Shown here in pieces: positions 51,202 through 59,944 of a stretch of 64,000 bases of DNA. Below the pieces are notes generated by a model, which worked only from the letters and a program-made list of their open reading frames with translations, made no database searches and was not told the origin of the DNA. This stretch comes from Frondihabitans sp. 762G35 (GTDB taxonomy: Bacteria > Actinomycetota > Actinomycetes > Actinomycetales > Microbacteriaceae), in the NCBI RefSeq assembly GCF_002074055.1, contig NZ_CP014619.1:2294001-2358000 (forward strand), read 5' to 3'. Position 1 is the first letter of the stretch, and every line of letters starts with the position of its first letter. The position numbers and the translations under genes were made by a program.

Positions 51202-51975
51202 TCAGCCGCGGCGGAACGGACGCAGCGACACCGACTCCGCGACAGCGGAGTGCGGCAGATCGACGACGAGGCGCACGGCGTCGACGACGTCCTGCGGTGT
51301 CAGGTAGAGGCTCTCGTCGTAGACGCCGCCCTCGGAGGAGACGAGCTCCTGCTGCATTTCGGTGTCGACGCGACCAGGATGCACGGAGCTGACCCGCACC
51401 CCGTTTCCGCGTTCCTCCTCGCGCAGGCCGTCGGCGAGGGCCCGGAGAGCGAACTTGCTGCCCGCGTAGACGCTCCCACCCGGCGACGAGGTGAATCCGC
51501 TGCCGCTGTTGATCAGCACGACGGTGCCCTCCGCCCGGCGGAGGGCGGGAAGCGCGACGCGCGTGATCTCCGCGACCGCGACGACGTTGACGTCGAACAC
51601 GCGCCGCCACTCGCTACGCTCGGTCGCGGCGACGGTCGAGCCACCGAGGACCCCGGCCGAGTGCACCAGCACGTCGAGGCCGTGGTCGACGAGGCTCGGG
51701 TCCGCCGCGAACCCGTCGAGTGGTCCGTCGCCTGTGAGCTCCGCCTGCCAGATCGAGGCGGACGGCAGGAGCCGAGCGAGCGCGTCCAGCGCATCGCGGT
51801 CACGACCGCCGAGGATGACGTGGTGGGTCCGGCCGAGGTCGAGGGCGATGGCACGCCCGATCCCCCGGGTCGCTCCCGTGACGAGGGCCGTGAGACGGGC
51901 CCCGGAGACCGGAACAGGGCCGCCGACGGTCGACGGCGACTCGGAGGACGGGGTGGCGTTCGCATCAAGGGTCAT
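51202..51975 (-). CDS. short-chain dehydrogenase/reductase
   Basis: This 257-residue classical SDR has the NAD(P) motif LVTGATRGIGRAIALDL (TGxxxGxG), VLVHSAGVLGG (NNAG equivalent), the catalytic Ser in LINSGSGFTS, and YAGSKFALRAL (Tyr-x-x-x-Lys). The substrate is not evident. An unstructured 25-residue N-terminus precedes the fold. The ATG at 51975 is preceded 6 nt upstream by GAGAAT, a weak -10 of leaderless spacing. It lies downstream of zwf on the same strand. Confidence 0.9.
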   Translation of the reverse strand: MTLDANATPSSESPSTVGGPVPVSGARLTALVTGATRGIGRAIALDLGRTHHVILGGRDRDALDALARLLPSASIWQAELTGDGPLDGFAADPSLVDHGLDVLVHSAGVLGGSTVAATERSEWRRVFDVNVVAVAEITRVALPALRRAEGTVVLINSGSGFTSSPGGSVYAGSKFALRALADGLREEERGNGVRVSSVHPGRVDTEMQQELVSSEGGVYDESLYLTPQDVVDAVRLVVDLPHSAVAESVSLRPFRRG

Positions 51976-52033
51976 CTCCCCATTCTCGCGCTCACCCAGC
52001 ACCCGGCGGGGCGAGGCCCGCGGGGTACGCCCC

Positions 52034-53437
52034 TCAGCGCTTCTGCGCCGGAGCGGCCTCCGCGAGGCCGACCGGCCAGCTCTTCGGCCCGTCGGAGCCC
52101 GCCGCGTACTCGTCGAGCGGCACGTCGCCCTTCCGCCAGGCCCGCAGCACGGGCGCGACGATTCGCCACCCCTCGACCGCGGCGTCGCCGCGCACCGAGA
52201 GGCTCGCGTCACCGTCGAGGATGCCCTGGAGGACCTCGCCGTAGGCGGGGAGATCACCCGGGTTGAACGTCGCGGAGAGCGAGGCGCGGTCGATGACGAA
52301 GGGATCTCCCGGCCCGTTGACGTTGATCTCGAGCGACATCTCGTCGGGCGAGATGGAGATGCGGAGGCGGTCGGGGGCCTTGAGGGTGTGGAACTCCGGC
52401 GGCACGTGGCTCGGGGCCTTGAACGTGATGATGATCTCGCGTCGGCGGGAGGCGAGTGCCTTTCCTGAGCGGAGCATGATCGGCACGCCCGCCCAGCGCA
52501 TGTTCCGGACCTCGACGACGACCTCGGCCAGCGTCTCCGTCTCGAGGCTCGGGTCGACACCCTCCTCGTCGGCGTACGACGGCAGCTGCCGACCGTCGAC
52601 CGTGCCCGCCGTGTACCGGGCCCGCCGGCTCGACGCGGGGTCGTCGTCCCAGATCCGCGTGGCGCGGAGGGCGAGCTGCTTCTGGTCGCGGACGTCCTCC
52701 GCCCGGAGCGTCGCGGGCGCCTCCATCACGAGCACCGCCATCACCTGGAGGAGGTGGCTCTGGATCATGTCGACCAGGGCGCCCGCGTGGTCGTAGTAGC
52801 GGGCGCGGTTCTCCAGGCCGAGCTGCTCGTCGTAGACGATCTCGATGTTCTCGACGTCGCGGTTCGACAGCATCGGTTCGATGAGCCGGTTGGCGAACCG
52901 CAGGCCCAGCAGGTTGAGCACGGTGGCGCGGCCGAGGAAGTGGTCGACCCGGTGGATCCGCTCCTCCGGCACCAGCTTGAGCAGCTGCGCGTTCAGCTTC
53001 TTCGCCGACCTCTCATCGGTGCCGAACGGCTTCTCGAGGGCGAGCGACGTCCCCTCGGGGAGGTCGACCTTCTCGAGCTGCTTGCACGCCTTCTCGGTGA
53101 CCGCCGGCGGCAGGGCGAAGTAGATCGCCGGGGCCTGGTCGCAGGCCTGCAGGAGCGTGGCTAGGTCGTCTCGCGCGGTGACGTCGGCCCGGTGGTAGGT
53201 GGTGGAGGCCAGGAGGGCGGTGACGGCCGGCCCCGAGGCTCCTGCGCTGTCGAAGGAGTCACGGACCCGCTTGGTCCACTCGTCGGCGGACAGGTCTTCC
53301 GCCCCCGCTCCGACGAGCTGGACTCGCCGCGACGGCTCGTGCGCGAGGAGCTCGCCGAGACCGGGCATCAGCAGGCGCGCGGCGAGGTCTCCGCTCGCGC
53401 CGAGGATGAGGAGGGTGGACGGGGCATCGGCAGGCAT
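52034..53437 (-). CDS. zwf: glucose-6-phosphate 1-dehydrogenase
   Basis: This 467-residue enzyme starts the oxidative pentose phosphate pathway. The coenzyme motif is LLILGASGDLAARLLMPGLG. Others are ALEKPFGTDERSAKKLN, the active-site RVDHFLGRATVLNLLGLRFA (catalytic His with the adjacent Asp) and the C-terminal domain with RWAGVPIMLRSGKALASRR. It is a little shorter than the usual ~490-510 residues. TAGCAT lies 6 nt before the ATG. No tal/gnd/opcA cluster is present, so it may be a second copy. Confidence 0.94.
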   Translation of the reverse strand: MPADAPSTLLILGASGDLAARLLMPGLGELLAHEPSRRVQLVGAGAEDLSADEWTKRVRDSFDSAGASGPAVTALLASTTYHRADVTARDDLATLLQACDQAPAIYFALPPAVTEKACKQLEKVDLPEGTSLALEKPFGTDERSAKKLNAQLLKLVPEERIHRVDHFLGRATVLNLLGLRFANRLIEPMLSNRDVENIEIVYDEQLGLENRARYYDHAGALVDMIQSHLLQVMAVLVMEAPATLRAEDVRDQKQLALRATRIWDDDPASSRRARYTAGTVDGRQLPSYADEEGVDPSLETETLAEVVVEVRNMRWAGVPIMLRSGKALASRRREIIITFKAPSHVPPEFHTLKAPDRLRISISPDEMSLEINVNGPGDPFVIDRASLSATFNPGDLPAYGEVLQGILDGDASLSVRGDAAVEGWRIVAPVLRAWRKGDVPLDEYAAGSDGPKSWPVGLAEAAPAQKR

Positions 53438-53446
53438 GCGTGGATG

Positions 53447-55054
53447 CTATTCCCCGGACGCTGCAGGATGCCCGGCGCTCTCCCGGAGAGCCGCGAGAAG
53501 GGCTTCTCCGTCGGGCGACCCGAGGCCGGTGCAGACGTCCCAGCCCGGGCCGGCCCGGAACGACCCGTTGTCGCCCGAGGTGATGTCGCGGAACGACGAC
53601 GCGGCCGCGTAGAGCCGAGGCTGCACGAGACCGAGCGGGCTCCCGAGGGCCTGCGTCAGGCGCGCGGCGAGCGCCGCCCAGAGCGGCGCCACGGCGCTCG
53701 TCCCGCCGATGACGGAGCGCGTGCCGTCGACGAGGACCTCGTAGCCGGTCGCAGGATCCGCGTTGCCGGCCACGTCGGGCACGCCCCGCCCGCCGCCGCT
53801 CGCCGGAGCCGACGGCACACCGACCCCCTGCTGCCACGCGGGCAGCGGGAAAGCGTCGCTGACGCCACCGCCCGTCGCGCCTCGCCCGGCGCCGTTGTTC
53901 CAGACGGTCTCGCTCGAGATGGTCGCGCCCGACGCGCGGAGGCTCGTTCCTCCGCAGGCGAGGACGTGCGGACTCGACGCCGGGAAGTCGACGTGGTCGC
54001 CCCCGCCGGTCGCCCCGTCGGAGCTGCCGTTGTCGCCCGCAGCGGCCGTCACCGTGACTCCGAGTGCCGCAGCGTCGACGAGCGCGTCGTCGAAGGCCGC
54101 CCTGGCCTGGGGAGTCCACTGGTCTTCGCTCTGACCCCAGCTGATGCTCATGGCGGCGGGGGTCGGCATCGCATGAGCGGCCTGAGCGACCGCGTCGACG
54201 AAACCGGCGTCGGTGTTGGGCGCGAAGTAGACGACGACGGACGCCCCCGGGCTGAGGGCGCCGACCACTTCGATGTCGAGGAGCACCTCGCCGTCGGCAC
54301 CGTTCGGGTCGGCGCCGGGCCGGTTCGCCGCACCGTCGACGCCGACGGCGGAGACGACCGGCGACCCGACGCCGAGACCGCCGAAGTAGGTGTCGAGGTC
54401 GGCCTGGGCGAAGCCGCCGCCGAGCTCGATGACGGCGATCGTCTGCCCCGCCCCGTCGGTACCGGCCGGGAAGGCGTAGAGCTCCCCCAGCCGCACCGGG
54501 CTGAAGCTGACCGCCGCGGTCTCCGCCCGCGCCACCCGGTACTGCGCCCGGGCCTGCGGACGCGTGTCGAGGCCGAGGACGGCGGTGACGACCCCGTCGA
54601 GGGCCCGGGGGATGCTGAGACCGCCCTCGCGATGCCGGTGGTCGCTCCGCGCCTCGGCGGCGCCCGGCGGCACCGGAGCGTCGCTGGACATCATCTCGAG
54701 GCTCGTGCCGAAGACCCGCTGCACGACGGCGAGCGGCCCGGCGATCCGGACCCGCCGCGAGGCCGCGTCGACGGACCGGACGGCCACCCCGAGCGCCTCG
54801 AGGGTCGAGCGGACGAGATCGACGTCGGCGGGATCGGCCCCGTGGTCGCGCAGGTACGCGTCGCGGTCGACCGGGCCGTCGAGCAGCGAGGCGGGATCGA
54901 CCGGGGATCGTCGACGCAGGACGAGAGTCGCCTCGACCTCCTCGGACGGCGCCGTCTGCGCGGTGGCGGGCCTCAGCCCGGGGGCGGGCGGACGCTCGCT
55001 CCCGGCGAGGCGGACGAGGTCGAGGTGGTCGAGGGGCGATGCCGAATCGGTCAT
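53447..55054 (-). CDS. S53 family (sedolisin/kumamolisin-like) serine-carboxyl peptidase
   Basis: This 535-residue protein has a pro-domain (about 38-175: VEATLVLRRRSPVDPASL, VRSTLEALGVAVRSVDAASR, VVQRVFGTSLEMM) and then the catalytic domain. Triad residues are Glu256 and Asp260 in GEVLLDIEVVGALSPGA, Ser453 in VIGGTSAVAPLWA, and the oxyanion Asp341 in AAAGDNGSSDG. The calcium-site region is SFRDITSGDNGSFRAG to DVCTGLG. These acid proteases are normally exported, yet no signal peptide is visible before the pro-domain. TAGACC lies 6 nt before the ATG. Confidence 0.93.
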   Translation of the reverse strand: MTDSASPLDHLDLVRLAGSERPPAPGLRPATAQTAPSEEVEATLVLRRRSPVDPASLLDGPVDRDAYLRDHGADPADVDLVRSTLEALGVAVRSVDAASRRVRIAGPLAVVQRVFGTSLEMMSSDAPVPPGAAEARSDHRHREGGLSIPRALDGVVTAVLGLDTRPQARAQYRVARAETAAVSFSPVRLGELYAFPAGTDGAGQTIAVIELGGGFAQADLDTYFGGLGVGSPVVSAVGVDGAANRPGADPNGADGEVLLDIEVVGALSPGASVVVYFAPNTDAGFVDAVAQAAHAMPTPAAMSISWGQSEDQWTPQARAAFDDALVDAAALGVTVTAAAGDNGSSDGATGGGDHVDFPASSPHVLACGGTSLRASGATISSETVWNNGAGRGATGGGVSDAFPLPAWQQGVGVPSAPASGGGRGVPDVAGNADPATGYEVLVDGTRSVIGGTSAVAPLWAALAARLTQALGSPLGLVQPRLYAAASSFRDITSGDNGSFRAGPGWDVCTGLGSPDGEALLAALRESAGHPAASGE

Positions 55055-55391
55055 GGCACAGGTCTACTCCGCCCCTCCGACACCGGCGGCCGCGGCAGGG
55101 GAAGCCCAAAGGGAAGAAACAGACATGCCCTCGACACGTCGGAGACGGGCGAGGGCATGTCGGCGTCGAGAGTCGATCGGCAGGCGCGCCACTCGGATCA
55201 GGAGAAGGACGTTCCCGCCGTCCTCATCGACGCAGTGCGCTCGGTAACCAGCCGAGACACGCGATCACTGTATCGAAGAATCGCCGCGGACGTAGGACCA
55301 ATTTGCCGGATTACTCCGCAGATTCGGCAAACGGCTAGTCGCGACGGCGCGCTCATGGAGCCTCCAGCGGTTCCCTGGGATAGTTGCTGGC
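55055..55391. other. 337-bp divergent intergenic region with two hairpins
   Basis: Between the S53 peptidase and the small membrane gene. GACATGCCCTCG (55122-55133) pairs perfectly with 55150-55161, and TTTGCCG (55302-55308) pairs with CGGCAAA (55325-55331). GC is lower than in flanking genes. No ORF or tRNA is supported; the inverted repeats could be operators or RNA structures. Confidence 0.5.
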
Positions 55392-55595
55392 GTGACTGCC
55401 CTGCTCGGAGCCCTCCTGATCGCCGCGATCGTCCTCCTCATCGTGGTGCAGGGCGTGGCGCGTCACCGCAGGCTCACGCGGCGCGAGTCGGCCGGGCAGA
55501 CGACGCTGCCACGATCGACGTGGATCGTCTTCGCGGTGGCCGCCGCGTTCCTCGTTTTCGCCGTCTTCGTGTTCCCCGTCCTGGTGAAGCGATGA
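55392..55595 (+). CDS. small two-TM membrane protein, 67 aa
   Basis: It has two hydrophobic segments (LLGALLIAAIVLLIVVQGV and IVFAVAAAFLVFAVFVFPVL) joined by a basic loop (RHRRLTRRESAGQ). TAGTTG lies 5 nt before the GTG. Its stop overlaps the next ATG (ATGA), so the two are coupled. Function unknown. Confidence 0.65.
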   Translation: MTALLGALLIAAIVLLIVVQGVARHRRLTRRESAGQTTLPRSTWIVFAVAAAFLVFAVFVFPVLVKR

Positions 55596-56380
55596 GCGTC
55601 GTGGTCGACGCGACCGGCCTCTGGCGCGGGCTGACCGTCGGCTTCGCCCTGCCCGACCGGGCCTTCGGGGCGGCCGTCGACGTGGACGGACTCCTCGGCG
55701 ACCCCGAGCTCCACTACCAGGCCTCGCCCGAGACGAACCGGCTCCTGCTCATGCCCCGGGCGGGGACTTTCGCACGCCTGACTCTCGAATGGGAGACGCT
55801 GCCGGAGATCGGCGTGTTCGCCGCGCCACCGCTCCCGGCCGCTCTGGCGGCCAGCCCCTTCGACGAGGCGGAGACGTCGCGCCTGGAGACCTGGATGCGC
55901 GACGTCGCCGGGGTCCTCCACGCCAACCGCGACCGGATCCGCGCGACGGCCGAGCGGGCCGTGAGCGACGCGGCCGCGGGTCTCGACGAGAGCCTCCCCC
56001 GTGAAGCACCGCCCCGCGCGCACGTGGTCTCGTCGCGGGTGGGGACACGCGTCGCGGGGCCCGACCCGGGGTCGCGCTTCGGCGTGGTCGACGTGGTGCG
56101 GGCGCCCATCTCGGCCGGGGCTCCCGCCCTCGACGAGGCGCTCTTCGTGGATCGAGAGACAGGGCGCCCACTGGGAAGCCGCGTCACGCTCCGCGCCGCC
56201 GACGGCATCGCAGGAGCCGCCTACGAGGCGACCGCGACGGGCGTCACCACCCGCGATCTCCAGGGCTGGTACGACCAGCACATCGCTCGCGAGGTGCTCT
56301 TCGACGACGTGTGGCAGGCGCTGACGCACCTCGTCGCGGGACTCGAGACCCCGGCCAGCGTCCAGTACTTCGACATCTAG
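55592..56380 (+). CDS. hypothetical protein, 262 aa
   Basis: This is a soluble alpha/beta protein without signal peptide or TM segment. Recognisable stretches are TGLWRGLTVGFALPDRAFGA, MPRAGTFARLTLEWETLPEI and WYDQHIAREVLFDDVWQALT. I do not recognise a family. The ATG start overlapping the stop of the small membrane protein shows the two are made together; the frame also runs far upstream antisense to the peptidase but is not coding there. Confidence 0.6.
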   Translation: MSVVVDATGLWRGLTVGFALPDRAFGAAVDVDGLLGDPELHYQASPETNRLLLMPRAGTFARLTLEWETLPEIGVFAAPPLPAALAASPFDEAETSRLETWMRDVAGVLHANRDRIRATAERAVSDAAAGLDESLPREAPPRAHVVSSRVGTRVAGPDPGSRFGVVDVVRAPISAGAPALDEALFVDRETGRPLGSRVTLRAADGIAGAAYEATATGVTTRDLQGWYDQHIAREVLFDDVWQALTHLVAGLETPASVQYFDI

Positions 56381-56410
56381 CCGGGGTCGTCGGGCGACGG
56401 TGCAGGAGGA

Positions 56411-57862
56411 TCAGACCTCGTCGAGTCCGAACCGGTCGACGCGGCGGTGGAAGCGCGTGCCCGCCAGGCCTCCGAGGAGGGCCGCTCCGATGGAGACGAC
56501 GACGACCAGGCCCTCGGCGATGAGCGCCGACGGGGAGGTGAAGGTCGACATCGAGAATCCGGCGCCGGTGGTCCCCTCCAGGTCGGCGAGCGTCACGCTC
56601 TGGCTCGCGGCGACCACGGCGACGACGGCGCCGATGATCGACATGAACAGGCCCCACAGCCAGACCGCGAGGCCCTGCTTCGCTCCGGAGAATCGCGACA
56701 TGCGCGCCGCCACGAAGCCTCCGACGAAGTAGGAGAGGAAGAGGATCACCAGGAACACGACGAGCGCCGTGATCTGCTGGGTCTGACCCGTGAAGACAGA
56801 ACCGAGCGTCACGGCCGACGCCCGCCCCAGGAGGGCCGACGTGTTGGCGAGACCCACCGCGAGGGTGATGCCGCCCGCGATCGCGAACAGGATTCCGGCG
56901 AGACCCACCGAGGCGAGCCAGCCGAAGAACCCGGCGCCGAAGTTGATTCCCGAGAACTCCTGCTTCTGACGGAAGGCCATCTCGTCGCGGAAGGCGCGGC
57001 GCTGGGCCATCTCCTCCGGCGTGAAGCCGTCGTCGCCGCCGGCGATGCCCTCGCCGAGGCCCAGGCGGTCGGCCGGGGACGTGCCGAGGTTCGACAGCGC
57101 GGTCGTGCTCGTCGTCGGGGTCGCGCCCGAGGACGGCGCGTAGGGGGTCGGCGTGGCCTGCGTCGCCGGGGACTCGGCGGGAGAGGCGGGAGCGGGCGGC
57201 GGCGTCCACGCGGTGGACGATCGCGCCGTGGTGGGGGCGGTGATCCGCGTGTCGCCGACGTCGCCGGTGTCGTCCGCGCGGGCCGCTGCGGCGGCTCCCG
57301 CGGTCGCGACGCCGGGGGCTGCGCCCGCACCGGTCGTGGGGGCGGGATCCGCGTGGTCACCGGCGCGCGCGGCCTCGGCGGCCCGGAGCGCGCTGTCGTC
57401 GTGCAGACCGCTCGCGCCACCCGCGGGCGACTCGGCGGCGGTCGGCTGCGCGAGGGGCGGGGCGGCGGGAGCGGCGGCGGCGGTCGTTCCCGCGGCTCCT
57501 GCCGCACCGGCGTCGTCGGCCCGGTCGGAGCGGTTGACGCTCCAGGGTCGGGCGGGCGACTCCTCGGCGGTGGGAAGCGCGGTCGTCGGTGCGTCGTCGG
57601 CGCGGGCCTCGGAGGCGAGGGGTGCGTCGTACCGCTCGCCGTCCCGGGGCGCGGCGTCGTGCTGCACCGTCTCGTCGCGCACGGGCTCGTCGCGCACGGG
57701 CTCGTCGCGCACGGGCTCGTCGCGCACCGGCTCGTCGCGCACCGTCTCGTGCGCCACGGTCTCGGCCTCCGCGGGGTCTCTGCGCACCGCCTCGTCGTCC
57801 TCGTCGAACGGGGTGGCCGTCGGGTGGTCGCCACCGCGCGCGGGCGTGTTGGGGTCCGTCAT
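56411..57862 (-). CDS. membrane protein with long low-complexity N-terminus
   Basis: This 483-residue protein has about 270 disordered, Ala/Pro/Thr/Asp-rich residues, including five RDEPV-type pentapeptides near residues 42-66. A cytoplasmic linker (FTPEEMAQRRAFRDEMAFRQ) precedes four TM segments (about 310-330, 360-385, 400-425, 450-475). The membrane part, with FVGGFVAARMSRFSGAKQGL, resembles YrzE/TIGR04086-like four-helix proteins found in actinobacteria. No function is known. The ATG at 57862 has GAGGAG close upstream. Confidence 0.7.
   Translation of the reverse strand: MTDPNTPARGGDHPTATPFDEDDEAVRRDPAEAETVAHETVRDEPVRDEPVRDEPVRDEPVRDETVQHDAAPRDGERYDAPLASEARADDAPTTALPTAEESPARPWSVNRSDRADDAGAAGAAGTTAAAAPAAPPLAQPTAAESPAGGASGLHDDSALRAAEAARAGDHADPAPTTGAGAAPGVATAGAAAAARADDTGDVGDTRITAPTTARSSTAWTPPPAPASPAESPATQATPTPYAPSSGATPTTSTTALSNLGTSPADRLGLGEGIAGGDDGFTPEEMAQRRAFRDEMAFRQKQEFSGINFGAGFFGWLASVGLAGILFAIAGGITLAVGLANTSALLGRASAVTLGSVFTGQTQQITALVVFLVILFLSYFVGGFVAARMSRFSGAKQGLAVWLWGLFMSIIGAVVAVVAASQSVTLADLEGTTGAGFSMSTFTSPSALIAEGLVVVVSIGAALLGGLAGTRFHRRVDRFGLDEV
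57671..57750. repeat. 15-bp in-frame tandem repeat
   Basis: About five units of CTCGTCGCGCACGGG (last ones with CCGG) encode the VRDEP pentapeptide array on the minus strand. Probably variable in copy number. Confidence 0.85.
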
Positions 57863-58020
57863 GATCGCTCCTCGTGATCGTCGGTCACGCGGACAGTACC
57901 CCCGAGCGGGGGCGAGACGGCTCTCCCCCGCCGTAGTTCCTCAGGACCTGGCCGGATTCCGCGGTCGGGGCCGCTAGCGTAGGAGCGCAAGCGATCAACG
58001 ACGAACGACGACGAGGCTCC

Positions 58021-58881
58021 ATGACCGAGACGACCGCCACACCGACCTCCGACCGCCAGCGACCGGATCCCGAGATCGCCCGGTCGTGGCTCCTGGTCAA
58101 CGCGACGCAGACCGATCGCTTCGATGCGGCGGCTCGTTCCCGCGCCGATCAGATCGTCCTCGACATCGAGGACGCCGTCGACCCGAAGGCGAAGCCGGAG
58201 GCCCGTCAGGGCGTCGTCGACTGGCTCGAGAAGGGCGGTCGCGCCTGGGTCCGAATCAACGACCACTCGACCCCGTTCTGGTCGGACGACGTCGACGCGC
58301 TCCGGGGCCTCCCGGGTCTCCTCGGCGTGATGCTGGCGAAGACCGAGGCCGGCGAGCACGTCACCGAGACCTACGATCGCCTGGGCAGCAGCGTCCCGGT
58401 CCTCGCCCTCGTCGAGTCGGCGCTCGGGATCGAGCTGGCGCCGAGCATCGCCAGCGCGCGAGGAGCGTTCCGCCTGGCCTTCGGCAGCGGCGACTACCGG
58501 CGCGACACCGGGACGAGCGCCGACGACATGGCGATGTCGTACCCGCGCTCGCGCCTCGTCATCGCGTCCCGCATCGGCGATCTCCCCGGCCCGATCGACG
58601 GCCCGACCGTCGGGAGCAGCCACCCGGTCCTCCGCGAGCAGGCCGGCATCGCCGTGGCCCTCGGCCTGACGGGCAAGCTCTGCCTCGACGTCGAGCAGCT
58701 CCCCGTCATCAACGAGGTCATCAGCCCCACCCCGTCCGACACCGCGTGGGCGCGCGACTTCCTCGCCGACTTCGAGGGCCGCGGCCGCATCATCCGCGAC
58801 GGCAGCGACCTGCCCCGCCTGGGTCGCGCTCAGAAGATCGATCGCCTTGCGCGCGCCTTCGGAGTGCAGCCGAGCAGTTGA
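58021..58881 (+). CDS. CitE-like HpcH/HpaI family lyase
   Basis: This 286-residue TIM-barrel protein is related to citrate lyase beta subunit/CoA-ester lyases. SWLLVNATQTDRFDAAARSR replaces the usual first-strand motif. QIVLDIEDAVDPKAKPEAR (metal/CoA region), VMLAKTEAGEHV and PVLALVESALGIE (metal Glu) are typical. It likely cleaves or makes a malyl- or citramalyl-type CoA ester. GAGG is 5 nt before the ATG. The following two small genes are on the same strand. Confidence 0.87.
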   Translation: MTETTATPTSDRQRPDPEIARSWLLVNATQTDRFDAAARSRADQIVLDIEDAVDPKAKPEARQGVVDWLEKGGRAWVRINDHSTPFWSDDVDALRGLPGLLGVMLAKTEAGEHVTETYDRLGSSVPVLALVESALGIELAPSIASARGAFRLAFGSGDYRRDTGTSADDMAMSYPRSRLVIASRIGDLPGPIDGPTVGSSHPVLREQAGIAVALGLTGKLCLDVEQLPVINEVISPTPSDTAWARDFLADFEGRGRIIRDGSDLPRLGRAQKIDRLARAFGVQPSS

Positions 58882-58969
58882 GCGCAGGAGCCCCGGGCGG
58901 ACGCGACCCGTCGCTCCGAGCATCCTGCGACCCGTGGCGCCGCCCGCCCCGGCGTGGCACGCTGGAGGC

Positions 58970-59251
58970 ATGCCCGACCAGCCGCGACGACGCACGACGC
59001 GGATGACCCTGCCCGAGGCGGAGCGCATCGTGGAGCTCGACCGCGAGGGAGTCCTCGACCGATCCGACGACGACGTGGCGAAGGTCGTCTTCGAGGCGCA
59101 CACGGTGGTGCAGCGCTCCGCCATGTGGGGGTCGTCGCCCGGGCATCCTGCGCGCCGTAAGACGGTGCTGATCGTCGTCGGGGCCGGGCTGTTCATCGGC
59201 ACCTGGATCGTGGGGCTGCTGACGCCGCTGCTCCTCGGGACGGAGCGGTAG
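58970..59251 (+). CDS. small single-TM protein, 93 aa
   Basis: It has a charged cytoplasmic part (MTLPEAERIVELDREGVLDR) followed by a C-terminal anchor (KTVLIVVGAGLFIGTWIVGLL). The ATG is preceded by CACGCTGGAGGC, the same 12 bases found before arfB, combining a CACGCT box at leaderless spacing with a GGAGG. Family not recognised. It ends 4 bp before the next gene, suggesting an operon. Confidence 0.55.
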   Translation: MPDQPRRRTTRMTLPEAERIVELDREGVLDRSDDDVAKVVFEAHTVVQRSAMWGSSPGHPARRKTVLIVVGAGLFIGTWIVGLLTPLLLGTER

Positions 59252-59255
59252 CGGG

Positions 59256-59870
59256 ATGCGCGATCTCGTGACCCGTCTCCCTCGGCGGACTCTGCTCCTG
59301 CTCGTCGTCCTCGTCGTGGTCGGCCTCGTGGCGTCGGTATTCGTCGCCCGCGATCGCGCCGTGTCGACGACCCTGGCTCACGGGGCCTCGACGTCTCCGC
59401 CCTGGCCGGCGCCCGCCGACAAGCGCGCCAAGGCGGTCGCCGCCGACCTCCCGAACGTCTACGGCCTGAAACTCGCCGAGCACGTCCACGCGCACCTCTC
59501 GATCACGATCGACGGCGAGCCGGCGACGGTCCCGGGCGAGATCGGCCTCGACGAGAAGAACGGGTTCGCGACCGCCCTCCACACCCACGACACGTCCGGG
59601 ATCGTGCACGTCGAGTCGCCGACGAAACGCGATTTCACGCTCGGGCAGTTCTTCACGGAGTGGGGCGTCCGGCTCGACACGAGCCACGTCGGGGCCGCCG
59701 GGGGCGACGTCGCGGAGGTCCTGACCGTCTTCGTCGACGGCGAGCGGCGGGCCGGCGATCCGGCCTCGATCGTCCTCCGAGACCTCGACGACATCGACCT
59801 CGTCGTCGCTCCGGCGGGAACCGTCGCGCGGCCCTCCGCCCCGTTCGACTGGCCGCCGCAGTACCGCTGA
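59256..59870 (+). CDS. membrane-anchored extracytoplasmic protein, 204 aa
   Basis: It has an N-terminal TM anchor (RTLLLLVVLVVVGLVASVFV) followed by an extracytoplasmic domain with a His-rich strand (LAEHVHAHLSITIDGEPATV), a second His pair (ALHTHDTSGIVHVES) and FTLGQFFTEWGVRLD. The histidines could bind metal. Similar domains occur in actinobacteria as unknown secreted proteins. It starts 4 bp after the previous stop. Confidence 0.65.
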   Translation: MRDLVTRLPRRTLLLLVVLVVVGLVASVFVARDRAVSTTLAHGASTSPPWPAPADKRAKAVAADLPNVYGLKLAEHVHAHLSITIDGEPATVPGEIGLDEKNGFATALHTHDTSGIVHVESPTKRDFTLGQFFTEWGVRLDTSHVGAAGGDVAEVLTVFVDGERRAGDPASIVLRDLDDIDLVVAPAGTVARPSAPFDWPPQYR

Positions 59871-59944
59871 GTCTGGGCGAAGATCCGCGTGAGTCGCGGC
59901 CAGGATCCGGGGCGCAGACGGTCGTCGCGCGGGCCGTCGCGGGC

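Noticed and set aside
53192-55591. Upstream extension of the 262-residue gene
   Set aside because: Antisense to zwf and the S53 peptidase; the ATG at 55592 coupled to the preceding stop is a better start.
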